Both the position numbers and the translations under genes were made by a program. Shown here piece after piece: positions 1-6,140 of a stretch of 6,180 bases of DNA (position 1 is the first letter of the stretch; each line of letters opens with the position of its first letter). The notes below the pieces were generated by a model, which ran no database searches, had not been told where the DNA came from, and worked only from the letters and a program-made list of their open reading frames with translations. Origin of the DNA: Flavobacteriaceae bacterium (GTDB taxonomy: Bacteria > Bacteroidota > Bacteroidia > Flavobacteriales > Flavobacteriaceae); the NCBI GenBank assembly GCA_030618945.1, contig JAUXCI010000161.1, positions 1-6,180 of the forward strand, written 5' to 3'.

Positions 1-65
1 CCATTCTCATGCCAGAAAGCAGTTAACCCTTCTTCTAGGTTTTTTTTACGTTTTATTAACTGCAT
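1..65 (-). CDS. Possible start of a hypothetical gene, truncated by the left edge
   Basis: An ATG at 65-63 on the minus strand opens a frame that stays open to the window edge, giving 21 complete codons. The peptide begins MQLIKRKKNLEEG and continues LTAFWHENG. An in-frame TGA at 71-69 lies just upstream, so the ATG is the natural start. It would sit 29 bp after the stop of the C40 peptidase gene on the same strand, much like the 31-bp gap between that gene and the thiolase, which is why I favour it. The WHENG segment faintly recalls MORN-type repeats, but this is far too short to name a family. The competing reading is the 3' end of a plus-strand gene: frame 2 is open from 2 to a TAA at 89-91 and encodes a hydrophobic tail (TLLLGFFYVLLTALII) like a last membrane helix. 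Only one is likely to be real, and this window cannot decide. Confidence 0.3.
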   Translation of the reverse strand, partial: MQLIKRKKNLEEGLTAFWHEN

Positions 66-94
66 TAATCATCAAGACAAACCATTTATAAAAT

Positions 95-865
95 TTAGAA
101 TATTTGTTTCATTACTCTAAGATTATGGGTATGTCTTTGACTGTCAATATTATATATCCCACTAGAATCAATTCTATCGATACGTACCTCACCATGGCAA
201 TGAATAATATAATTGTCGGCCAATAGAATCCCGGCATGAATGATCTCACCCTCTTCATTGTCAAAAAAAGCGAGGTCACCGGGCTCACTTTCTTCAATAA
301 AACTTAGTACTTCACCCTGACTTGCCTGTTGGTGGGCGTCTCGGAAGAGTTGATACCCATTAAGCTTATAAATCATCTGGGTAAAACCTGAACAATCAAT
401 CCCAAACGGCGTTTTTCCACCCCAAAGAAAGGGAGTGTTGAGATATTTATAAGCCATTTGTACAAGGTTTGATTTTTTTATTTTTCCACTAATAACCTCT
501 CCATCAAAAGAATACTGAAAGCCATCAATTGTAAAATATGGCGCTGTATAAAGAGGTAAACTGGCTCCTAGACTAAGAATTTGTAATTGATCTTTTTGAT
601 TACTTACAAATGTGACCATTTCATTGGAAAAATGTGTGTTATTTTTTAAGACCTCGTGATAGGTAGCCTCATCTAATGATTTCGCTTGTAATAGTGATAT
701 CCAGCCTTCATAATAATCATAGTCGGCTTGAATTTTAATCCAAAGGCCCAAGGATTCAATCACCCTAAAGGTTTCACCAAATAGCAATTGAGAAACCATT
801 TCGCTTTGATCACTTGGATCTTTCCTTAAGGCTATACAATTTAAATGACAAATTCCGAATTCCAT
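95..865 (-). CDS. C40 family (NlpC/P60) cysteine peptidase with N-terminal SH3b region, probably cytoplasmic
   Basis: This 256-residue protein is a predicted gamma-D-glutamyl-L-diamino acid endopeptidase acting on murein peptides. The N-terminal part, about residues 1-60, looks like a bacterial SH3 domain (FGETFRV, LGLWIKI, GWI). A second SH3b-like segment may span about 75-130. The C-terminal catalytic domain (about 133-256) has the family signatures: YLNTPFLWGG, then GIDCSG with nucleophile Cys158, GDLAFF at 196-201, IIHAGI with catalytic His210, and His222 as the third polar residue. The 12-residue His-His spacing is typical. RDAHQQ at 175-180 matches the conserved R-D-[AS]-x-x-Q stretch; Asp176, 18 residues after the Cys, corresponds from memory to the Asp of YkfC-type enzymes that binds the free L-Ala amine. 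No signal peptide or lipobox is present, so a cytosolic role in trimming recycled peptides is inferred. It lies 31 bp downstream of the thiolase on the same strand, so co-transcription is likely. The family is secure; the exact substrate is not. Confidence 0.93.
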   Translation of the reverse strand: MEFGICHLNCIALRKDPSDQSEMVSQLLFGETFRVIESLGLWIKIQADYDYYEGWISLLQAKSLDEATYHEVLKNNTHFSNEMVTFVSNQKDQLQILSLGASLPLYTAPYFTIDGFQYSFDGEVISGKIKKSNLVQMAYKYLNTPFLWGGKTPFGIDCSGFTQMIYKLNGYQLFRDAHQQASQGEVLSFIEESEPGDLAFFDNEEGEIIHAGILLADNYIIHCHGEVRIDRIDSSGIYNIDSQRHTHNLRVMKQIF

Positions 866-896
866 AAAAGATTTAAACAGTATGAGTGCTGGAATT

Positions 897-2072
897 TTAA
901 ATTAGACTAATAACCATTGCACTTGCTCCGCCGCCGCCATTGCAAATACCTGCAACTCCTATTTTACCCTTATTTTGAAGTAAAACGTTGATCAAAGTTA
1001 CAATAATTCTGGCGCCGGAACATCCAAGAGGATGACCCAAAGACACTGCGCCTCCGTGTACATTTACTTTTTCAGGGTCTAAATCAAGTAGTTTAATATT
1101 CGCAAGTCCAACAACAGAAAAGGCTTCATTTAATTCATAAAAATCAACTGTTTCGGCCTCAATATCAGCTTTTGAAAGGGCTTTAGGAATGGCTTTTGCA
1201 GGAGCCGTTGTAAACCACTCAGGTTCCTGAGAAGCGTCTGCATATCCACTAATCACGGCGATGGGTTTTATTTTAAGCTTATCCGCTTTTTCTCTGCTCA
1301 TGATAACCAAAGCAGCAGCTCCGTCATTTAGGGTAGATGCGTTTGCAGCCGTCACGGTTCCTTCCTTATTAAATGCCGGTCTAAGTTTGGCTACTTTTTC
1401 AATTATAATATTTTTGTATTCTTCATCTTCATCAATTAATAAAGGATCACCTTTTCGTTGAGGTATTTCAACCCCTACCACCTCATTCTTAAATTTTCCT
1501 GTTCTCCAGGCTTCAGCAGACCTTTTATATGAATTAATGGCAAAACGATCTTGATCCTCTCGGCTAAATTCATATTTTTCGGCACAGGCATCTCCACAGG
1601 TACCCATGTGTTTTTGGTCGTATACGTTTACAAGGCCATCTTTTAGCAGTCCGTCTTCAATTTGAATATTTCCAAATTTTTGCCCTTTTCTACCATGTAA
1701 ATAATGAGGAATCTGACTCATATTTTCCATTCCTCCGGCAACTACTATTTCAGCATCTCCACATTGAATAGCCTGAGCTGCCAAAGCGATGGATTTCATA
1801 CCTGAAGCACATACTTTATTAACCGTAGTACAAGGAATGCTATCAGGTAAACCTGCAAATAACGCGGCTTGTTTAGCCGGGGCTTGCCCAACACCTGCTT
1901 GTACAACATTGCCCATAAATACTTCATCTACTAAACTGGGATCGAGCTTAATTTTTTCCAAAGCCCCTTTTATGGCTGTGGCTCCTAATTTAGAGGCAGA
2001 AATTTCAGAAAGTGAACCTAAAAAACTTCCAATTGGGGTCCTTACAGCAGAAACAATAACAACTTCTTTCAT
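897..2072 (-). CDS. Acetyl-CoA C-acyltransferase (thiolase, acetoacetyl-CoA type)
   Basis: This cytosolic 391-residue enzyme is a full-length thiolase. Thiolases either condense two acetyl-CoA to acetoacetyl-CoA or cleave 3-ketoacyl-CoA with CoA; direction depends on pathway. All catalytic signatures are present: VRTPIG-like start (RTPIGSF, 11-17), nucleophile Cys88 in NKVCASGMKS, NEAF at 315-318, His347 in GHPLGCSGAR, and the acid/base Cys377 in GICNGGGGAS. These positions are each one residue off, or nearly so, from the classical Zoogloea biosynthetic thiolase (Cys89, His348, Cys378, from memory). HMG at 156-158 in the CoA-binding loop and TAANAS at 241-246 also fit a short-chain acetoacetyl-CoA thiolase, although a degradative 3-ketoacyl-CoA (FadA-like) role cannot be excluded. 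It is rich in cysteine (also 81, 104, 159, 163, 351). The start ATG at 2072 gives the standard N-terminus MKEVVIVSAVRTP with no Shine-Dalgarno, as usual in Bacteroidota. It is probably the first gene of a minus-strand unit with the C40 peptidase. No 3-hydroxyacyl-CoA dehydrogenase or enoyl-CoA hydratase gene is visible nearby. Confidence 0.96.
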   Translation of the reverse strand: MKEVVIVSAVRTPIGSFLGSLSEISASKLGATAIKGALEKIKLDPSLVDEVFMGNVVQAGVGQAPAKQAALFAGLPDSIPCTTVNKVCASGMKSIALAAQAIQCGDAEIVVAGGMENMSQIPHYLHGRKGQKFGNIQIEDGLLKDGLVNVYDQKHMGTCGDACAEKYEFSREDQDRFAINSYKRSAEAWRTGKFKNEVVGVEIPQRKGDPLLIDEDEEYKNIIIEKVAKLRPAFNKEGTVTAANASTLNDGAAALVIMSREKADKLKIKPIAVISGYADASQEPEWFTTAPAKAIPKALSKADIEAETVDFYELNEAFSVVGLANIKLLDLDPEKVNVHGGAVSLGHPLGCSGARIIVTLINVLLQNKGKIGVAGICNGGGGASAMVISLI

Positions 2073-2130
2073 GAGATTGGTGTTTATTTGAAACCATAGC
2101 TTTCCGTTAATAGCCGAAAAACCAACTCTG

Positions 2131-2138
2131 CGAAAGTA
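2131..2138 (-). promoter_or_regulatory. Weak candidate -7 element for the thiolase gene
   Basis: On the minus strand this reads TACTTTCG, seven of eight positions of a Bacteroidota -7 element if the two n positions are counted (TAnnTTTG). It is about 58 bp before the thiolase ATG, a sensible leader length. The nearest upstream TTG on that strand (2167-2165) is 26 bp away, longer than the usual 17-23 bp, so the -33 half is poor. It is the best match I found on this strand of the intergenic region. Confidence 0.25.
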
Positions 2139-2217
2139 GTTAATTTTGCCGAATTATTTCTTTTCAACAGGAAAGAAAAACCTGAATCTAAGGGCATAAA
2201 CTTCTTATTTTTCTCTC

Positions 2218-2235
2218 TATTAACCTGAGTTAATA
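2218..2235. promoter_or_regulatory. 18-bp palindrome, candidate operator in the divergent promoter region
   Basis: The sequence TATTAAC-CTGA-GTTAATA has perfect 7-bp inverted arms (2218-2224 and 2229-2235) around a 4-bp spacer. It lies between two divergently transcribed genes, 146 bp before the thiolase ATG and 91 bp before the ATG of the 7TM-HD gene. The size and symmetry suit a dimeric repressor or activator site (TetR-, GntR- or MarR-like). No cognate regulator is encoded in the window, and AT-rich DNA gives such palindromes by chance fairly often, so function is inferred. Confidence 0.3.
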
Positions 2236-2275
2236 TTATTTATTGCATATAGCTTTTAGCAATGTTCCATTATTA

Positions 2276-2308
2276 TTGCAATTTTGAATTTTAATTTTTT
2301 TACATTTG
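2276..2308 (+). promoter_or_regulatory. Bacteroidota-type promoter for the 7TM-HD gene
   Basis: TACATTTG at 2301-2308 is an exact match to the Bacteroidota -7 consensus TAnnTTTG. A TTG at 2276-2278 lies 22 bp upstream, within the spacing reported for flavobacterial -33 elements; a second TTG at 2284-2286 is only 14 bp away. Transcription should start a few bases after 2308, leaving a very short leader of roughly 15 nt before the ATG at 2327, with no Shine-Dalgarno. Start-site mapping would settle it. Confidence 0.45.
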
Positions 2309-2326
2309 GAATTGTAATTTGATTGC

Positions 2327-4384
2327 ATGAAAGATTTCCTGAATAAATACTACCAAAACCACTCACTGATCTATAAAATATTCCTTTTTGTACTGATCAA
2401 TATAACTATTGTTTATCTGTTTCCTAAAGGAGGTCAATTCAAATACAATATTCAAAAAGGAAAGCCTTGGCAATATGAAAATTTATTTGCCCCTTTTGAT
2501 TTTGCTATATTAAAAACGGATGCTGACCTCAACAAAGAGGTTGAAGAGATTGAGGCGAATAAAAAACTCTTCTTTACTATAGAGGAGGGCGTATATGAAA
2601 AGGTGGAGCAGAAGTATTTGGATAGGATCAAGCTTGTTCAAGAAGACACGCTGGCTAGGGGTTTAGGAAAAACCAGGATAACAACCTTTGGTCAAAGGTT
2701 TTTGCAAAATGTATACAAAACAGGGTTTCTTAACAAATCAGATAACGAAAAAGTTGTTAAAAACGCTATTATTATCCTCCGCAAAGGAACTGAGGCAGAG
2801 GATATACTTTCAGATAATCTTTTTACCACTGAAATGTTGGTTCCGGCCCTGCAAAAATATTTTGCCAAATCCAGATACGAAAAACTAGAGCAAAAATTCA
2901 CAACCTTATTCTTTGAAATCTTAGAGCCGAATATATTTTACGATGAAGAGTTTACCAAAAAAGTAATAGATATAGAAATCAAAGGGATTACCATTAATAA
3001 GGGCCTAGTCACAGAAAATGAGAGACTTATTTCGAAAGGAGATATGGTGGAAGGATCCAAATATGAAATCCTGATGTCTTTAAAAAGTGAATATGATTCT
3101 CAACTTTGGTCTAAGTCGAATTATAATTGGATCGTATTTGGTTATACCATTTTGGTGGCACTAGTACTGCTTATGTTGATGCTTTTCCTTCAGCGTTATA
3201 GAAAATCCATATGGGAGAATAACACCAAGCTGACCTTTATTTTCTTTAATATCATATTGATCATTTTCTTGGTGACCATTGTTCAGAAATACTGGGTTGA
3301 CTATATCTATGTTGTACCCATCATCATTTTGCCCATTATTTTAAAAGCATTTTTTGACGCAAGGCTAGGTTTATTTGTACACGTGCTTACTGTTTTGATC
3401 CTTGGGTTTATTGTGCCAAACAGTTTTGAGTTTATATTTTTACAAATTATTGCGGGGATGGTTACCATCTTGACAGTTTCAGAATTGCACAGAAGGGCTA
3501 ATTTATTTTTGTCAATAATTAAGATCACATTAGTTTATATATTGGCTTACCTGGCTTTTTCTATTATTCAGGAGGGTAATGCCCAAGAACTAAAATGGTC
3601 TTATTTTGTGTTGTTCGCATTAAATGGTATGTTATCGTTCTTGTCGCTCTTCCTGATTCTTATCTATGAAAAAACCTTTAACCTTGTTTCAGATGTTTCT
3701 CTTTTAGAACTGTCGGATACCAATTCAAAACTATTGAGAGAGTTGAATGAAAAAGCTCCTGGTACTTTTCAGCACTCAATGCAGGTTGCTAACCTTGCGG
3801 AGGCTTCTGCCAATGAAATAGGAGCCAATTCCATGCTCGTAAGAACCGGTGCGCTTTACCATGACATAGGTAAAATTGTAAACCCAATGTATTTTATTGA
3901 AAATCAAACAACGAGTATGAACCCGCATAATGAATTGCCGCCGTACGATTCAGCTCATATCATTATTAGCCATGTTATAAAAGGTATTGAAATTGCGAAA
4001 AAGAATAGATTACCTGACAGAATCATCGATTTTATTAGAACCCACCACGGCACAAGTATGGTGTATTATTTTTATAAGAAACAGAATGAGATTACCCCAG
4101 ATCAGGTTAACGCCAAAGATTTCACTTATCCTGGACCCATCCCTTTTTCGAGGGAAACAGCAATCCTGATGATGTGTGATGCCTGTGAAGCAGCCTCAAA
4201 AAGTATCAAGGACCCCACGGCGCTTCTTATAGAAGATCTTGTTGAAAAGATAATAAACGGACAAATGGCTCAAGGGCAGTATATGAATTCTGATATCACC
4301 TTTAAAGAGATCCAGACGATCAAAAAAGTGATTAAAAAGAAATTAAATAATATTTATCACTTACGTATTGAATACCCTGAATAG
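2327..4384 (+). CDS. 7TM-HD phosphohydrolase (HDIG), probable cyclic di-AMP phosphodiesterase of the PgpH/YqfF family
   Basis: This 685-residue inner-membrane protein is close in length to characterised PgpH (about 700 residues). Order of parts: a short cytoplasmic start; one membrane helix (about 15-33); a long extracytoplasmic 7TMR-HDED domain (about 34-265); seven membrane helices (about 267-288, 302-320, 326-341, 347-364, 367-384, 394-414, 424-447); and a cytoplasmic HD domain (about 470-660). The metal-binding HD residues are all present: His483 in GTFQHS, His512-Asp513 in YHDIGKI, His549 in IISHVIKG, His573-His574 in THHGT, and Asp618 in MMCDACEA. In Listeria this family hydrolyses cyclic di-AMP to pApA; activity here is inferred from the complete metal site. 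The ATG at 2327 gives a natural positively charged N-terminus before the first helix. It has its own upstream promoter match and is followed 27 bp later by the S10 peptidase gene, which probably shares its transcript. No diadenylate cyclase gene is in the window. Confidence 0.93.
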   Translation: MKDFLNKYYQNHSLIYKIFLFVLINITIVYLFPKGGQFKYNIQKGKPWQYENLFAPFDFAILKTDADLNKEVEEIEANKKLFFTIEEGVYEKVEQKYLDRIKLVQEDTLARGLGKTRITTFGQRFLQNVYKTGFLNKSDNEKVVKNAIIILRKGTEAEDILSDNLFTTEMLVPALQKYFAKSRYEKLEQKFTTLFFEILEPNIFYDEEFTKKVIDIEIKGITINKGLVTENERLISKGDMVEGSKYEILMSLKSEYDSQLWSKSNYNWIVFGYTILVALVLLMLMLFLQRYRKSIWENNTKLTFIFFNIILIIFLVTIVQKYWVDYIYVVPIIILPIILKAFFDARLGLFVHVLTVLILGFIVPNSFEFIFLQIIAGMVTILTVSELHRRANLFLSIIKITLVYILAYLAFSIIQEGNAQELKWSYFVLFALNGMLSFLSLFLILIYEKTFNLVSDVSLLELSDTNSKLLRELNEKAPGTFQHSMQVANLAEASANEIGANSMLVRTGALYHDIGKIVNPMYFIENQTTSMNPHNELPPYDSAHIIISHVIKGIEIAKKNRLPDRIIDFIRTHHGTSMVYYFYKKQNEITPDQVNAKDFTYPGPIPFSRETAILMMCDACEAASKSIKDPTALLIEDLVEKIINGQMAQGQYMNSDITFKEIQTIKKVIKKKLNNIYHLRIEYPE

Positions 4385-4411
4385 TCATTTCATTTATTTA
4401 AATTTTATAGG

Positions 4412-5899
4412 ATGAAAAAAAAGCACTTATTTTTTTTGATATTAGTTTTTGTCTTGCACTTTACTAAGGCTCAGAGAACCATACCGATTGACACTACCAT
4501 TATAACAAACCATAGTACGACAATCAATGGCGCTAAAATAAACTATTCTGCCACAACCGGGACGCAGCCTGTTTGGGACAAAGGAGGCAAGGCAATAGCC
4601 ACCTTGTATTATACCTATTATAAAAGGTCAAATGCAGGGAATCTGGCAAATCGGCCCTTATTGATTTCATTTAACGGTGGACCCGGATCTGCTTCAGTAT
4701 GGATGCACATTGCTTATACAGGGCCAAAGGTGCTCAATATCGATGATGAAGGTTACCCTCAACAACCCTATGGCGTTCATGAAAATAGTAATTCGATTCT
4801 TGACGTTGCAGATATTGTTTTTGTGAATCCTGTGAATACCGGATATTCAAGAACTATTCCGGAAGATGGAGAAGATGTTAAAAAAGAAACCTTTTTTGGG
4901 ATCAATGCTGATATAAAATACCTGGCTGATTGGCTGAATACTTTTGTGAGTCGTCATGACAGATGGCTTTCACCAAAATACCTTATAGGAGAAAGCTACG
5001 GCGGCACAAGAGTTTCTGGATTGGCTTTAGAATTACAGGAAAAGCAATGGATGTATCTCAATGGAGTCATATTAGTATCTCCTGCTGATTATAATTTTTT
5101 TAAATCAGACCCTGCCATTTCCTCGGCCTTGAATTTACCTTATTTTACAGCTGCTGCCTGGTATCATAAAGCGCTCCCAACTAGTTTGCAGCAGAAAGAC
5201 TTGCTCGATGTTTTGCCCGAAGCTGAGAATTATGCGCTAGACCATTTAATGCCAGCCATAGCAAAAGGAGCCTCACTGAGTATGGATGAAAAAAAGAAGG
5301 TAGCTGAAAAAATGTCTTATTATTCTGGCCTGTCAGAAGAATCAATATTGGAGCATAATCTTGACGTACCAACTGGTTTTTTTTGGAAGGAATTGTTGAG
5401 GGATGAATCTGCCAATACTATTGGTCGTCTTGATTCCAGGTATTTGGGTTTTGATAAAACAGTAGCCGGAACAAAACCTGACTACAATGCAGAACTAACA
5501 TCCTGGCTGCATTCCTTTACGCCGGCCATCAATTATTATATACGTGAACATTTGAAATTTAAGACTGATGTCAAATACAATATGTTTGGTTCTGTACATC
5601 CTTGGGATACAAGGAATAATAATACCCGAGAAAATTTGCGAAAGGCCATGGCTATAAATCCATATTTGAATATATTATTTCAGGCAGGATATTATGACGG
5701 AGCTACAACATACTTTAACACCAAGTATACCATGTGGCAAATGGACCCTAGCGGTAAAATGAAAGGTCGAATGGATTTTAAAGGTTATCGCAGTGGACAC
5801 ATGATGTATTTGCGCAAAGAAGATCTTAAAGCAGCCAATGATGATTTGCGAACTTTTATAAAAAATTCTTTACCCAAAGGCAAATCAGCAAAGTATTAG
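4412..5899 (+). CDS. Secreted S10 family serine carboxypeptidase
   Basis: This 495-residue alpha/beta-hydrolase should remove C-terminal amino acids from peptides outside the cytoplasm. Residues 1-20 form a clear Sec signal peptide (KKKH, a hydrophobic core, then FTKA with cleavage before Gln21). There is no lipobox and no type IX secretion C-terminal domain, so the mature protein is probably periplasmic. The S10 signatures are present: the oxyanion-hole segment FNGGPGSAS at 87-95, nucleophile Ser195 in IGESYGGTR, Asp429 in AGYYDGATTYF, and His463 in YRSGHMMYL. Residues from about 230 to 385 form the insertion that covers the active site in this family. The Glu before the Ser (Glu194) is the family hallmark and fits activity at acidic pH. 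I see no cysteine anywhere in the protein, unlike the disulfide-rich eukaryotic members. It lies 27 bp after the 7TM-HD gene with no convincing promoter in the gap, so it is probably the second gene of that operon. Confidence 0.93.
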   Translation: MKKKHLFFLILVFVLHFTKAQRTIPIDTTIITNHSTTINGAKINYSATTGTQPVWDKGGKAIATLYYTYYKRSNAGNLANRPLLISFNGGPGSASVWMHIAYTGPKVLNIDDEGYPQQPYGVHENSNSILDVADIVFVNPVNTGYSRTIPEDGEDVKKETFFGINADIKYLADWLNTFVSRHDRWLSPKYLIGESYGGTRVSGLALELQEKQWMYLNGVILVSPADYNFFKSDPAISSALNLPYFTAAAWYHKALPTSLQQKDLLDVLPEAENYALDHLMPAIAKGASLSMDEKKKVAEKMSYYSGLSEESILEHNLDVPTGFFWKELLRDESANTIGRLDSRYLGFDKTVAGTKPDYNAELTSWLHSFTPAINYYIREHLKFKTDVKYNMFGSVHPWDTRNNNTRENLRKAMAINPYLNILFQAGYYDGATTYFNTKYTMWQMDPSGKMKGRMDFKGYRSGHMMYLRKEDLKAANDDLRTFIKNSLPKGKSAKY

Positions 5900-5960
5900 T
5901 ACTCATATTTATTTGATGTTAAGCCTTTCAAGTTTGCTAGGTATTCAATAAATTCCTTTT

Positions 5961-5986
5961 TTTTACGTTTATGATATCACGTAAAA
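5961..5986 (+). terminator. Weak hairpin downstream of the S10 gene, possible terminator
   Basis: TTTTACGT (5961-5968) and ACGTAAAA (5979-5986) form a perfect 8-bp inverted repeat with a 10-nt loop, 61 bp after the S10 stop codon. The trailing sequence TGATTTTG is only moderately T-rich and the stem has just two G-C pairs. It is the best terminator-like structure after this operon but is weak. The surrounding stretch 5900-6140 holds no convincing gene. Confidence 0.25.
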
Positions 5987-6061
5987 TGATTTTGTACAAG
6001 TAATTAGGTAGGGACTAAAGTCATTACCTTCGCAAATAAACAAAACAAAAAAGAACGAGGT

Positions 6062-6090
6062 CACTTAAAATTAAGAATTCTAATTTTGTG
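6062..6090 (+). other. AT-rich hairpin upstream of the right-edge gene
   Basis: CAC (6062-6064) pairs with GTG (6088-6090) and AAAATTA (6067-6073) pairs with TAATTTT (6081-6087), with a 2-nt bulge and a 7-nt loop. A T-rich run follows at about 6100-6114. It could be a leader structure of the next gene, a weak terminator, or chance in AT-rich DNA. Confidence 0.2.
6081..6088 (+). promoter_or_regulatory. Candidate -7 element for the right-edge gene
   Basis: TAATTTTG matches TAnnTTTG exactly and lies 52 bp before the ATG at 6141, but no TTG is found 17-23 bp upstream. A second, near match, TACCTTCG at 6025-6032, resembles the common flavobacterial TACCTTTG form, also without a good -33 partner. 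Given the 241-bp gap after the S10 gene, a separate promoter somewhere here is expected; which element is used is uncertain. Confidence 0.2.
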
Positions 6091-6140
6091 GTTTGGATGA
6101 TTTTTTATATTTTTCGGATCTTTAACAGTAAAAAATTTAT

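Noticed and set aside
40..53. 14-bp sequence TTTTTTTTACGTTT, repeated exactly at 5957-5970
   Set aside because: Dominated by an 8-T run in AT-rich DNA. The flanks do not match, so it is not a credible repeat element or attachment site.
112..297. 61-codon minus-strand frame inside the C40 peptidase gene
   Set aside because: It lies wholly within the C40 coding region in another frame, over the catalytic His residues. No independent evidence supports it.
1261..1461. 66-codon plus-strand frame antisense to the thiolase
   Set aside because: Antisense shadow of a strongly conserved enzyme; the composition looks like reverse-complement coding sequence.
1789..2091. 100-codon plus-strand frame antisense to the thiolase N-terminus
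   Set aside because: It overlaps the Cys88 region of the thiolase in antisense and has no recognisable domain; a shadow.
2242..2327. Three copies of ATTGCA at 2242, 2275 and 2322
   Set aside because: Irregular spacing (33 and 47 bp) and a 6-bp AT-rich word; expected by chance.
2688..2901. Overlapping short frames on both strands inside the 7TM-HD gene
   Set aside because: Both fall in the extracytoplasmic domain coding region of the real gene and show no features of their own.
3307..3528. 73-codon minus-strand frame inside the 7TM-HD gene
   Set aside because: Antisense to the membrane-helix region of an intact gene.
3987..4169. 60-codon plus-strand frame inside the HD domain coding region
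   Set aside because: An out-of-frame shadow over the conserved HHGT segment.
4385..4411. Possible separate promoter between the 7TM-HD and S10 genes
   Set aside because: No TAnnTTTG match in the gap, and 27 bp is typical of genes in one operon.
5181..5372. 63-codon minus-strand frame inside the S10 gene
   Set aside because: Antisense shadow with no start context or domain.
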